NCBI RefSeq assembly: GCF_004798585.1
Contig: NZ_PPXQ01000018.1
Coordinates: forward strand, 1-64,000
Reading direction: 5' to 3'
Source of the DNA: Massilia sp. Mn16-1_5
GTDB lineage: Bacteria; Pseudomonadota; Gammaproteobacteria; Burkholderiales; Burkholderiaceae_D
Length of the DNA: 64,000 bases
The translations under genes were made by a program, and so were the position numbers. Shown here one piece after another: positions 32,966-42,228 of this stretch. Position 1 is the stretch's first letter. Every line of letters begins with the position of its first letter. Below the pieces are notes generated by a model that worked only from the letters and a program-made list of their open reading frames with translations, was not told the DNA's origin and ran no database searches.

Positions 32966-35215
32966 TCAGGCGCGCAGCGCGCGCGGTGCGGGGAATACGG
33001 CGCCATGGCCGCTCGCCGGCAGCGTGGCCTGCCCCTGGGTGCGCAGTACGCCGATGAAGCTGGACAGCGAAATCGGGCGATAGAACAAATAGCCCTGCAT
33101 CGTTTCGCAGCCGTTGGCGCGCAGGTAGTTGGCCTGCGTCTCGGTCTCGACGCCTTCGGCCACCAGGTGCAGGTTCAGGCCGCGCGCGATCGAGATGATC
33201 GCCAAAATCACCGGATAGTGACCGTCCACATCGTGAATCTCCTTCACGAAGGACTGGTCGATCTTCATCGTGTGGATCGGGAAGCGGTGCAGGTAAGACA
33301 GCGACGAGTAACCGGTGCCGAAGTCGTCGATCGCGACCGACACGCCCAGCTGGCACAGCTTATTCAGCTGCTCGATCGCATACTGCGGATTGCGAATGCA
33401 GATGTTCTCGGTGATCTCGACCTCGATCTGGCCCGGAGATATACCGTAGCGCACCAGTGCGCCGCGCATCTTCTCGAAGAAGTCGCCGCGGTCCAGGTAT
33501 TGCGGAGACAGGTTCAGCGACAGCCGCACCGCTTGGCCGCTCGCCAGGTTCCACTGCAGCATATCGCGGCACAGGGCGCCGATCATCCAGTCCGAAATCG
33601 GCAGCATCAGACCATTCTCTTCCGCGAACGGCAGGAACTCGCCAGCCGACAGCAGGCCGCGGGTCGGATGGTTCCAGCGCATCAGCGCCTCGGCGCCGAC
33701 GATGCGCCCGCTGGTCGAATCGATCTGCGGCTGGTAGTACATCTCCAGCTCGTTGTGCTCGAGCGCGCGGCGCAGCGCCTGCTCCAGCGCGATCTTCTGG
33801 TGCGACACGTCCAGCATCGAGTCGTGGTAAAAACTGTGGCCGTTCTTGCCGAGCGCCTTGACCTGGTACATCGCGATGTCGGCATGTCTCAGCAGTTCGT
33901 CGATCGATTCGCCGTCGCCCGGATAGATGGCGATGCCGATCGAGGCCGAGATGTGCACTTCGTGGCCGTCCAGGTCGAACGGACGGTGCAGGCTCTCCAG
34001 GAATTTGTCGGCGATGATGCGCGCGTCGTCGCGGTCGCGCAGTTCCGGCAGCACGATGGTGAATTCGTCGCCGCCCTGGCGCGCCAGCGTGTCGCCCTTG
34101 CGCAGGCAATCTTTTAATCGCACCGCCACCTGCTGCAGCAGCTCGTCGCCCTTCACGTGGCCGAGGGTGTCGTTCACGAGCTTGAAGCGGTCGAGATCGA
34201 TGAACATCACGGCCAGTTCGGTCAGCTTGCGCTTGGCCTGGATGACGGCCAGGCCGAGGCGGTCCTTGAACAGGATCCGGTTCGGCAGATCGGTGAGGAT
34301 GTCGTGGTAGGCCTGGTAGGAGATCACCTCCTCCGCGCGCTTGCGGTCCGTGATGTCGCGTGCGACCCCATAGGTGCCGAAGAACTCGAGCTTCTGTACT
34401 TCGCTGTCGGGCACGTGCATGCCGATCGAATTCAGCGAGATCGTCATCAGGGTGTTGTTGAAGGTGCGGTCGCCGCTGCTGCTCTTGGCGCCGCGGCACT
34501 TCAGGCGCAGCTCGACGTTGCGCGAGGCGCGTTCGTCGACCCTTCTTTCGTTGAAGACGTAGCGCGCGCGCTCCAGGTCTTCGTCGTGCACCAGGATCGA
34601 GTAGTGCTTGCCGATCAGTTCATCGCGCGAAAATCCCAGTAACTGATACGCGCGGTCGTTCACGAACGTAAAGCGGCCTTCATGGTTCAGGGTATAGATG
34701 ATGTCCGGCGAGCTGTCGACCAGATAGCGGTACATCTTCTCGGAGTTTTCCAGCTGCTGCGCGATGCGCGTATTGGCGGATGCCAGGCGGCGCTGTTCGA
34801 GCGCGTTGCCCACCGTCTTGAGCAGCTCTTCGCGGCTGTAGGGCTTGCGCAGGTAGTCGTAGGCGCCGCGTTTCAGCGCGCCGATGGCGGCGTCGATGCC
34901 GACCTCGCCGCTCATCACGATCACGTCCGAGCCGACCGCGCGCTCGTTCATGAAGTCCATGATCTCGTGGCCGCCGATGTCGGGCAGGCGCAGGTCGAGC
35001 AGGACCAGGTCGAAGCGGCTGCGCGACAGATGGGCGATGGCCTCGCTGCCCGAGCTGGCCGTGGTCAGATCGAAGCCGCGGTCGCGCAGCAGTTCGTAGA
35101 GCGAGGCGAGCAGGCGCGGCTCGTCGTCGACCAGCAACAGGCGCGGCAGGTACGCAATGTCTCCGTGCACGCTGGACGGGGCCGGTTCCTCAGCAGGGCG
35201 ATACTCGTTCATCAT
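32966..35215 (-). CDS. Receiver-PAS-GGDEF-EAL cyclic-di-GMP signalling protein
   Basis: A 749-residue response regulator. The receiver domain (about 25-140) has Asp30/Asp31 and the phosphorylation site Asp74 (LLDLRLPD). A PAS domain spans about 160-290. GGDEF is intact at 381-385, so diguanylate cyclase activity is possible. EAL at 509-511 and DDFGTGYSS indicate an intact phosphodiesterase. It begins 4 bases after the HDOD-histidine kinase gene, which is its likely phosphodonor. The activities may be switched by phosphorylation. An ATG three bases later is an alternative start. Confidence 0.94.
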   Translation of the reverse strand: MMNEYRPAEEPAPSSVHGDIAYLPRLLLVDDEPRLLASLYELLRDRGFDLTTASSGSEAIAHLSRSRFDLVLLDLRLPDIGGHEIMDFMNERAVGSDVIVMSGEVGIDAAIGALKRGAYDYLRKPYSREELLKTVGNALEQRRLASANTRIAQQLENSEKMYRYLVDSSPDIIYTLNHEGRFTFVNDRAYQLLGFSRDELIGKHYSILVHDEDLERARYVFNERRVDERASRNVELRLKCRGAKSSSGDRTFNNTLMTISLNSIGMHVPDSEVQKLEFFGTYGVARDITDRKRAEEVISYQAYHDILTDLPNRILFKDRLGLAVIQAKRKLTELAVMFIDLDRFKLVNDTLGHVKGDELLQQVAVRLKDCLRKGDTLARQGGDEFTIVLPELRDRDDARIIADKFLESLHRPFDLDGHEVHISASIGIAIYPGDGESIDELLRHADIAMYQVKALGKNGHSFYHDSMLDVSHQKIALEQALRRALEHNELEMYYQPQIDSTSGRIVGAEALMRWNHPTRGLLSAGEFLPFAEENGLMLPISDWMIGALCRDMLQWNLASGQAVRLSLNLSPQYLDRGDFFEKMRGALVRYGISPGQIEVEITENICIRNPQYAIEQLNKLCQLGVSVAIDDFGTGYSSLSYLHRFPIHTMKIDQSFVKEIHDVDGHYPVILAIISIARGLNLHLVAEGVETETQANYLRANGCETMQGYLFYRPISLSSFIGVLRTQGQATLPASGHGAVFPAPRALRA

Positions 35216-35219
35216 GACC

Positions 35220-37373
35220 TTATACAGAACCCAAGGCGCGCGCCGGCAAGGCCGGTGCGGCGCTGGCGCCGGACCATGCCGGCAGCAGAATTTCAAATGC
35301 GGTGCCGCCCCTGCCGCTGCGGCAGGCGATCTGGCCGTTCAGTTTATTCACCAGGCCGTGCACGATCGACAGGCCGAGACCGCGGTGCGCGCCATCCTTG
35401 GTGCTGCGCACGGGCGAAAACAGGTTCGCCATCACCTCCGGCGCCAGGCCCGGACCGTTATCCAGCACGGCCAGTTCGACGTACAGCTTGCGCTCGCGGT
35501 GCACGTGGCCGCGGTTGACGATCTCGATGCGTCCGCCGCCGCTGCCGCCCAGGGCCTCGACCGCATTCTTCACGAGGTTGACCAGGATCTGCTTGAGCAG
35601 GTCGGCTTCGCCCTCGACCAGGCGCGCGTCCTCGCCCAGCGAGGTGGCGATCTGCACGCTCGGCGGCACGAACTGGCCGGCGCGGAACAGGCGCACCACG
35701 TCCTCGGCGACCTTCGCCACGTCGATCGGACGCGGGCCGCCGACCTCGGGCTTGATGTCGGCCAGGCTGCCGATCAGCTGGCCGACGCGGTCGATCTCTT
35801 CGTTCAGCACCGACATCTCGCTGGCGACCGGCTCCTGACGCGCGAGTTTGCTGTCGAGGACACTCAGGTAGTTCTTGATGATCGAGAGCGGATTGTTCAC
35901 CTCGTGCACCACGCGGCGCGAGGCTTCGCGGTATTCGTCGGCCACGCTGGCGAGCTGGCGGCGCGCGTTGCCGCGTTCCGAGAGCGCCGTTTCCAGTGCG
36001 GTGGCGGCCTGGGCGCCGAAGGACTGCATGAAGCGCTCGCGCTTCTGGCAACCGGGCACCTGCCAGGCCTTGATCCCGCCCACCATCACGCCGAGACACC
36101 GGTTGCCGGCCACCAGCGGCAGGCAGACCAGGCTGTCGGTGCCGAGCATGCGCAGCAGCTGTTCCTCGGCCAGGCCGAGCGGCTGGCCGTCGCGTCCGAT
36201 GTAGGCGGTGCGGCGCGCCAACGCGGCGCCGGCGATCTGACCACCCTTGTTCAGCGGGATCGCAAATTCGGCAATGCGCTGGGTGCCGCCGCCGGGCGCG
36301 CCGATCAGCATTTGCCCGGTCGGGTTCTCGAGCAGGATCACCGTGTTGTCGAAGTCGAACAGGATGCGCGCCGAACGCGTCATCGATTCGAGCAGGTCGG
36401 ACTCGCCCTGCTGGCGTGCGAAGGTCTGCCCCACTTCCGACACCAGCACCAGGTTGCGCACCTCTTCCTGCAGGCGCTGCTGGACCGGATCGAGCACCGG
36501 CGCCACGTAGGCGGGAGGCGTGGGGATGTCGTCGGCGCCGGCCAGGTCGATGCCGAGGTGGATCGCGGCCTTGTCGACCTGGCGCGCGGCGCCCGTCAGC
36601 ATGGCATCGAGTTCACCCTCGTCCAGGCCGCACAGGGCGGCGCCATCATGCAGCGCCGCGCGGTCTTCCGGGTGGTGCGACATCAGGTGCGCCAGGCGCA
36701 CGATGCGGATCAGCGGATGGGCCGACTCGAGGCGCTCGCTCGACTCGTGGTGGTACAGGACGGCGTCGGCCAGGAAGGAATCGAGCTGCCAGCGCTCGAT
36801 CAGCCAGGCACCGGCTTCGGCGTGGGTGATCTGCAGCGTGCGCTGCTCGACGGCGCACAGGTCCTCGTCGTCGCGCGCGGTGAAGTTATAGGCGTATTCC
36901 TTGGGCGCCGTGGCCAGCAGGGCCAGGCGGCCGACGTTGTGCAGCAGGCCGGCGAGATACGCTTCCTCGAGATGCGGGTAGTCGATGCGGCGCGCGACCT
37001 CGCGTGCGATCACGGCCGCGGCGAGCGAGCGCTTCCAGAAGGCGCGCAGGTCGGTGCTGCCGGAATGCGGGAAGCTGTTAAAGGTCTGGAAGACGGAGTC
37101 GCTGATGACCAGCGTCTTGATCATGTCGGTGCCGAGCGCCACCAGCGATTGCTCGAGGTTCACCCCGCGCCCAGGGCGGTGGTAGGCCGAGCTGCTCGCC
37201 ACGGCCAGCAGCTTGCCCGTCATCCCCGCATCGTTCTGGATCAGGGCGGCCAGCTCCGGCATGCCCAGGTCGTCGGCCTGCAGATGCTCGATCAATTTCA
37301 CGAGTATCTGCGGCATTGCCGGCAGCCGGGCAATCAGCAGGCGATTGCGGATATCCTGGTCTGGTTGGTGCAT
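35220..37373 (-). CDS. HDOD-GAF-histidine kinase
   Basis: A 717-residue hybrid sensor. An HDOD domain (about 15-205, with LARL-PQIL and HNVGRLAL) precedes a GAF domain (about 315-470) and a histidine kinase: phosphorylated His490 in HEVNNPLS, N-box NLVKNAVEAL near 600, DNGPGL near 640 and GLGLSIVHGL. No membrane segment is present, so it is cytoplasmic. It is first in the operon with the receiver-GGDEF-EAL protein and SEL1 protein. MHQPDQDIRN is the favoured start. Confidence 0.93.
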   Translation of the reverse strand: MHQPDQDIRNRLLIARLPAMPQILVKLIEHLQADDLGMPELAALIQNDAGMTGKLLAVASSSAYHRPGRGVNLEQSLVALGTDMIKTLVISDSVFQTFNSFPHSGSTDLRAFWKRSLAAAVIAREVARRIDYPHLEEAYLAGLLHNVGRLALLATAPKEYAYNFTARDDEDLCAVEQRTLQITHAEAGAWLIERWQLDSFLADAVLYHHESSERLESAHPLIRIVRLAHLMSHHPEDRAALHDGAALCGLDEGELDAMLTGAARQVDKAAIHLGIDLAGADDIPTPPAYVAPVLDPVQQRLQEEVRNLVLVSEVGQTFARQQGESDLLESMTRSARILFDFDNTVILLENPTGQMLIGAPGGGTQRIAEFAIPLNKGGQIAGAALARRTAYIGRDGQPLGLAEEQLLRMLGTDSLVCLPLVAGNRCLGVMVGGIKAWQVPGCQKRERFMQSFGAQAATALETALSERGNARRQLASVADEYREASRRVVHEVNNPLSIIKNYLSVLDSKLARQEPVASEMSVLNEEIDRVGQLIGSLADIKPEVGGPRPIDVAKVAEDVVRLFRAGQFVPPSVQIATSLGEDARLVEGEADLLKQILVNLVKNAVEALGGSGGGRIEIVNRGHVHRERKLYVELAVLDNGPGLAPEVMANLFSPVRSTKDGAHRGLGLSIVHGLVNKLNGQIACRSGRGGTAFEILLPAWSGASAAPALPARALGSV

Positions 37374-37663
37374 TGTCTCAAGCGAGGACGCCACTGAACG
37401 AGGTTTCGGGGTGGCACTCCAGGGAACAGAGCTACCACAACATGACATTCATGCAATCTCTGGATCAAGGGGATAAAACGTGTTTTGATTCAGAAATAAA
37501 AAGCCGTCTTAGCATATATACATTTCTGATCGGGAACAATACTTTCTGTAAAAAGTCTGTACTTTGCCTCATGAATGATGCATACGTGGGACGTTTTATT
37601 GCTTGGTAGTCAATAAAGTATTGTCGACTTGCCGAGGGGCAAGCCGACACGCGCGCGAATGGA
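37374..37663. other. Low-GC intergenic region upstream of the signalling operon
   Basis: A 290-base gap that is clearly A/T-richer (about 37470-37620) than its surroundings and presumably holds the promoter of the minus-strand HDOD kinase operon. A hairpin CTTGCC-GAGG-GGCAAG (37628-37643) follows the stop of the MFS gene and may be its terminator. No gene or clear regulator site was recognised. Confidence 0.4.
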
Positions 37664-38950
37664 TCAGGACGGCTTGCCCTTGCGTGCCTGGATGCGCCGG
37701 TATTGGCGCGACGTCGCCCAGAAGGCCAGCGCCAGCAAGGCAAAGCCCGCCTGTCCCAGCGCCAGCGCCAGCACCGAATGCGACAGCGCCGGTGCGATCA
37801 CGCCGGCCACGACCGCCCCCAGCAGGGTCGAGACGAAGGACTGGCACGAGGCGACCGTACCGCGGATGTGCGGGAACAGGTCGAGTGCCAGCAAGGTGGC
37901 GCCCGGCGCGATGATCGAACTGCCGAAGGTGAAGAAGAACATCGGCAGCACGGTCCAGGGCAGCGCCGGCGGATACTGCAGGTGGTAGGTGACGTTGAAG
38001 GCCACCGCGCCGAGCATGAAGGCGAAACCCAGCAGGATCTGCTTTTCAAACGTTTTTTTGCCGGCCATGCGGTTGGCCGCCATCGAGCCGAGGAAGATGC
38101 CGCTCACGGTGGGCACGAACAGCCAGGCGAACTGGGACGGACCGAGCCCCAGGTGCTGCGGCAGCAGGACGGGAGACGCGGTAATGTAGAGGAACAGGCC
38201 GGCGAAGTTCAGGGCCGTGACGCCCGCCTTCATGTGAAACAGGAAGGAGCTGAAGATGGCGCTGTAGCTTTGCGCCAGGAAGCGCGGATTGAAGGGCTGG
38301 CGCTGCGCGGGAGGCACCGTCTCCGGCAGGTGCTTCCAGCACACCCAGCCCAGCAGCACCGTGTAGGCGCACAGGGCCAGGAAGATCGCGCGCCAGTCGA
38401 ACCAGGTGACGATCCAGCCGCCCAGCACCGGTGCGACGGCCGGTGCGATCGAGAAGATCATCGTCACCATCGACAGCAATCGCGCCGCCGGCGCATCCGA
38501 ATACAGGTCGCGGATGATGGCGCGCCCGACCACGACGCCCGCCCCCGCCGACACCCCCTGCATGATGCGGAACACCCACAGGTAATGAACGGTGGACGCC
38601 GCCGCGCAGCCGAAGGTGCCGATCGCGAACACGACCAGGGCCACCAGGATCACGTTCCTCCGCCCGAAGGCGTCCGACAGTGCGCCATGCCACAGCACCA
38701 TGCCGGCAAAGGCCAGCATGTAGGCCGTCAGCGTCTGCTGCACCTCGATCGACGAGGCATGCAGGTTGGCCTGGATCTGCGGGAAGGCCGGCAAATAGGC
38801 GTCGATCGAGAACGGTCCGAGCATCGACAGGCCGGCCAGCAGGGTCGCCAGGCCGCCTGCGGAGAGCATGACGATCTTGTGCGGTGCCGGGAGCGGCACC
38901 GGGACGACGGGGTCTTTCGGCAGCTGGTCGGGGTCGGACGGGGGCAGCAT
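37664..38950 (-). CDS. Bcr/CflA-family multidrug MFS transporter
   Basis: A 428-residue proton-driven exporter with 12 predicted helices. LSMLGPFSIDAYLPAFPQI at helix 1, the motif A loop GALSDAFGRRNVILVAL and RIMQGVSAGAGVVVGRAIIRDLY are typical of Bcr/CflA bicyclomycin-chloramphenicol resistance proteins. It begins two bases after the stop of the methyltransferase gene, so the two are cotranscribed. Confidence 0.93.
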   Translation of the reverse strand: MLPPSDPDQLPKDPVVPVPLPAPHKIVMLSAGGLATLLAGLSMLGPFSIDAYLPAFPQIQANLHASSIEVQQTLTAYMLAFAGMVLWHGALSDAFGRRNVILVALVVFAIGTFGCAAASTVHYLWVFRIMQGVSAGAGVVVGRAIIRDLYSDAPAARLLSMVTMIFSIAPAVAPVLGGWIVTWFDWRAIFLALCAYTVLLGWVCWKHLPETVPPAQRQPFNPRFLAQSYSAIFSSFLFHMKAGVTALNFAGLFLYITASPVLLPQHLGLGPSQFAWLFVPTVSGIFLGSMAANRMAGKKTFEKQILLGFAFMLGAVAFNVTYHLQYPPALPWTVLPMFFFTFGSSIIAPGATLLALDLFPHIRGTVASCQSFVSTLLGAVVAGVIAPALSHSVLALALGQAGFALLALAFWATSRQYRRIQARKGKPS

Positions 38951-38952
38951 GT

Positions 38953-40158
38953 TTATTCCTGCTTCGGCTTGGCTTCTTCACGGCGGTTGTAACCCGCCAC
39001 CATATCGAAGCGGAAAAGGCGGCATTCCAGGGCGCCGTTGAAGAACGGGGTCTTGCGCGCCTCTTTCAAACGCAGCAGCTTCGGCAGCGAGAGGTCGGCC
39101 GTGAACAGGAACACGGTCCAGCCGGCGAAGCGCTGTTTCAGGGTGGTGCCGAGCGCCGAATAAAAGCTCACCGCCATCTCGTCCTGCGGCATGGTCGAGT
39201 CGCCGCGCACGCCGATCCGCTCGCCGTAAGGCGGGTTGGTCAGCAGGATGCCCGGGCCTTCGACGGGCGGGCTCACGTGCTGGGCTTCGATCTGTTTCAG
39301 GGGCACGTCGAACAGGATGCCGGCGATCTTCAGGTTATGCCGGGTCATCGCGACCATGTCGCCCGAAATGTCGGAACCGAAGATGGTCGGTTCGCTCGGC
39401 AGCGGATTGGCCTTGATCGCGGCCTTCATCTCCTGCCAGGCTTCGCGCTCGAAGTCGGCGAATTTCTCGAAAGCAAAGCGGCGGCGCGCGCCGGGCGGAA
39501 TGCCCTGCACCATCTGCGCCGCCTCGATCAGGATCGTGCCCGAACCACACATCGGATCGAACAGCGGCACGCCCGGCTTCCAGCCCGATACGCGCAGCAT
39601 GCCGGCGGCCAGGTTCTCGCGCAGCGGCGCGTCGCCCGTCTCTTCGCGCCAGCCGCGCTTGAACAGCGCTTCGCCCGAGGTGTCGAGGTAGATGATGAAG
39701 TTGCGCTGGTCGAGGAAGCCGACGATGCGCATGTCCGGCTCGCGCGTGTCGACCGACGGACGCTTGTTGAACTGGTCGCGGAAGCGGTCGCAGATCGCGT
39801 CCTTGATCTTGAGGGTCGTGAATTCGAGGCTCTTCAGCGGGGATTTGACGGCCGTGACGTCGACACGGATCGTATGGTGCACGCCGAACCAGTCTTCCCA
39901 GGGCTGCTCGAGCACGAGGTCGTAGATGTCGTTCTCGTTCATGTAGCTGCGCTGGCCCATGCGCATCAGCACGCGCGACGCGATGCGCGAGTGCAGGTTG
40001 ATGCGGTAGGAGTCGACCAGGGTGCCCGAGCAGTGCACGCCGCCCGGAACCTGGTTGTGGACTTTCAGCGTCGGGCTGTATTGCTGGGCGATCTCAAGGA
40101 GTTCTTCGGCCAGCGCCGCTTCCATGCCGCGCGGGCAGGGGCAAAAATAGGAGGTCAT
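38953..40158 (-). CDS. THUMP-domain RNA methyltransferase (RlmL-like)
   Basis: A 401-residue class I methyltransferase. A THUMP domain occupies about residues 50-160; DPMCGSGT at 201-208 binds SAM and NPPYGER at 308-314 is the N2-guanine methylation motif. It corresponds to the N-terminal (RlmL) half of E. coli RlmKL, which modifies G2445 of 23S rRNA; the RlmK half is absent, as in many betaproteobacteria. First gene of an operon with the MFS exporter. Confidence 0.92.
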   Translation of the reverse strand: MTSYFCPCPRGMEAALAEELLEIAQQYSPTLKVHNQVPGGVHCSGTLVDSYRINLHSRIASRVLMRMGQRSYMNENDIYDLVLEQPWEDWFGVHHTIRVDVTAVKSPLKSLEFTTLKIKDAICDRFRDQFNKRPSVDTREPDMRIVGFLDQRNFIIYLDTSGEALFKRGWREETGDAPLRENLAAGMLRVSGWKPGVPLFDPMCGSGTILIEAAQMVQGIPPGARRRFAFEKFADFEREAWQEMKAAIKANPLPSEPTIFGSDISGDMVAMTRHNLKIAGILFDVPLKQIEAQHVSPPVEGPGILLTNPPYGERIGVRGDSTMPQDEMAVSFYSALGTTLKQRFAGWTVFLFTADLSLPKLLRLKEARKTPFFNGALECRLFRFDMVAGYNRREEAKPKQE

Positions 40159-40277
40159 GGGGGTACCCTTTGTCCGTTGATAAAAAAGTAAAAGCCGGAA
40201 GCGCCTGCGCTGCCGGCCGAAAAAAATGTTGTGTTCTCGCGGATTAGCCGGTGGATGTTCATGCCGTGTACCGCGTG

Positions 40278-40375
40278 GGCGGAGCCCGTTAAACCCGTCA
40301 TTGACGCCATTGGCCTCAATGACCCCTACGTAGGGTGGAGTCCTGACTCCACGCGTTCAACGCACGGATGCGTCT
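40278..40375. repeat. Head-to-head pair of GTAGGG palindromic repeats
   Basis: A minus-strand copy (GTAGGGGTCATTGAGGCCAA read from 40330 leftwards, stem TCATTGA/TCAATGA) meets a plus-strand copy starting GTAGGGTGGA at 40330. The plus copy has the stem GTGGAGTC/GACTCCAC (40335-40352) and the constant tail CACGCGTTCAACGCACGG. It fills most of the 242-base gap between hemJ-like and the RlmL-like gene; the rest (40159-40277) shows nothing recognisable. Confidence 0.75.
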
Positions 40376-40400
40376 CGCGGATGACCCGTAGGCCGAAAAT

Positions 40401-40814
40401 TTAGAAAGGTTTTACGACCACGAGAATTACGATCAGCATCAGCAGCACGACCGGCACCTCGTTGAACCAGCGGAACCAGGTATGGCTGCGCTTGTTCACG
40501 CCGGCCTCGAACTTCTTCAGGATCGAACCGCAGGCATGATGGTAGCCGATCGCCAGTACCACCAGCGCCAGTTTCGCGTGCAGCCAGCCGCCCTGGATGC
40601 CGAAGCCCAGCCATAACCAGAGGCCCAGCAGCAGCGCCGGAATCATCAGCATGGTCGTGAAGCGGTACAGGCGGCGCGCCATGCCCAGCAGGCGCGTGGT
40701 GGCGTTGGCGTCGCTTTCCTGCGCCAGGTTGACGAAGATGCGCGGCAGGTAGAACAGGCCGGCGAACCAGGAGGCGATGAAGACGATGTGGAAGGCTTTG
40801 ATCCAGAGGTACAT
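40401..40814 (-). CDS. hemJ: HemJ/CopD-family membrane protein, probable protoporphyrinogen oxidase
   Basis: A 137-residue protein with four membrane helices, starting MYLWIKAFHIVFIASWFAGL with the HemJ His in AFHI, FYLPRIFV and a conserved Lys in WLHAKLALV. HemJ oxidises protoporphyrinogen IX in haem synthesis where HemG/HemY are absent; the same family is often annotated CopD. Assignment is by pattern. It is 15 bases downstream of proA. Confidence 0.75.
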   Translation of the reverse strand: MYLWIKAFHIVFIASWFAGLFYLPRIFVNLAQESDANATTRLLGMARRLYRFTTMLMIPALLLGLWLWLGFGIQGGWLHAKLALVVLAIGYHHACGSILKKFEAGVNKRSHTWFRWFNEVPVVLLMLIVILVVVKPF

Positions 40815-40829
40815 GCAGGTCCTTATAGA

Positions 40830-42095
40830 TTAGCTGCGAACTTCGCCGTGACCGAACACGACATACTTTAAAGAGGTCAGCCCTTCCAGCCCGACCGGGC
40901 CGCGCGCATGCAGCTTGTCGTTCGAGATGCCGATTTCGGCACCCAGACCGTATTCGAAGCCGTCGGCGAAGCGGGTCGAGGCGTTCACCATCACCGAGGC
41001 CGAGTCGACTTCGCGCAGGAAGCGCAGCGCGGCGCTGTAGTCTTCGGTCACGATGGCTTCCGTGTGCTTCGACGAATAGCGGTCGATGTGGTCCATCGCT
41101 TCGTCGATGTCACCGACAATCTTCACGGCCAGGATCGGGGCCAGGTATTCGGTGCTCCAGTCCTCTTCCGTGACGGGCACCAGGTGCGGATAGCCGGCCA
41201 GGATCGCGCGCGCTTCCTCGTCGGCGCGCAGCTCGACTTCCTTCGTCTTGTAGAGCTCCGCCAGCTGGGGCAGCACGGCCGGGGCGATCGCGCGCGACAC
41301 CAGCAGCGTTTCCATCGTGTTACACGTGCCGTAGCGGTGGCACTTGGCGTTGAAGGCGATCGGCAGCGCTTTCGCAAGATCCGCCTTGTCGTCGATATAG
41401 ACGTGGCAGATGCCGTCCAGGTGCTTGATCATCGGGACCGTCGCCTCCTCGATCAGGCGTGCTATTAAACCCTTGCCGCCGCGCGGGACGATGACGTCGA
41501 CGTATTGCGGCATCGTGATCAGGGTGCCGACGGCGGCGCGGTCGGTCGTGTCGACCACCTGCACCGCGTCCAGCGGCAGGCCGGCTTTGGCCAGGCCTTC
41601 GGTAACGAGCTTGGCCAGCGCGCGATTGCAGTGGATGGCTTCCGAGCCGCCGCGCAGGATCGCCGCGTTGCCGCTCTTGATGCAGAGACCGGCCGCATCG
41701 ACGGTCACGTTCGGACGGGCTTCGTAGATGATGCCGATCACGCCCAGCGGCACGCGCATCTGGCCGATCTGGATGCCGCTCGGGCGCGACTTCATGTTCG
41801 AGATTTCGCCGATCGGGTCAGGCAGGCTTGCGATCTGGCGCAGGCCTTCGACCATGGTCGTGATCGCGGCGGGAGACAGGGCCAGGCGGTCGAGCAGGGC
41901 CGGCGCCAGGCCGGCGGCGCGCGCCGCGTCGAGGTCGAGCCCGTTGGCGGCCGAGAGCTGCGCCGCCTCGCGTTCGATGGCCTCGGCAATGTAGAGCAGC
42001 GCACGGTTGCGTGTCGCCCCATCGGCGCGCGCCATCGCGCGCGACGCCGCGCGGGCCTTGCGGCCCAGCGTGTGCATGTAGTCGGTGATGTCCAT
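40830..42095 (-). CDS. proA: Glutamate-5-semialdehyde dehydrogenase
   Basis: A 421-residue gamma-glutamyl phosphate reductase, second step of proline synthesis. [25 protein letters not shown] (about residues 120-144), PRGGKGLI and the catalytic Cys258 in [12 protein letters not shown] are diagnostic. Length is standard. proB is not adjacent. The gap to holA contains a palindromic repeat. Confidence 0.97.
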   Translation of the reverse strand: MDITDYMHTLGRKARAASRAMARADGATRNRALLYIAEAIEREAAQLSAANGLDLDAARAAGLAPALLDRLALSPAAITTMVEGLRQIASLPDPIGEISNMKSRPSGIQIGQMRVPLGVIGIIYEARPNVTVDAAGLCIKSGNAAILRGGSEAIHCNRALAKLVTEGLAKAGLPLDAVQVVDTTDRAAVGTLITMPQYVDVIVPRGGKGLIARLIEEATVPMIKHLDGICHVYIDDKADLAKALPIAFNAKCHRYGTCNTMETLLVSRAIAPAVLPQLAELYKTKEVELRADEEARAILAGYPHLVPVTEEDWSTEYLAPILAVKIVGDIDEAMDHIDRYSSKHTEAIVTEDYSAALRFLREVDSASVMVNASTRFADGFEYGLGAEIGISNDKLHARGPVGLEGLTSLKYVVFGHGEVRS

Positions 42096-42135
42096 CGTGT
42101 CGGTTCCAGTGAGCGTTAATTTGGCGGGGCGTGCA

Positions 42136-42180
42136 AACGCAAGGTGAACGCGTGGGCGGGGGACCCGCCCACCTTACGGG
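42136..42180 (-). repeat. GTAGGG-type palindromic repeat, minus orientation
   Basis: Perfect hairpin GTGGGCGGG/CCCGCCCAC around GGA (42152-42172). Read on the minus strand it runs GTAAGGTGGGC, then the stem, then GCCCACGCGTTCACC, matching the edges of the copies at 6547 and 40330. Confidence 0.75.
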
Positions 42181-42228
42181 TCAGTGCATGTGGATCGGTT
42201 CGTATCCCGTTACCGGTCGACGAACGAT

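Noticed and set aside
31508-34117. 869-codon open frame opposite the SEL1 and GGDEF-EAL genes
   Set aside because: Spans two real genes in antisense and reflects their third-position GC bias; repetitive pieces mirror SEL1 repeats.
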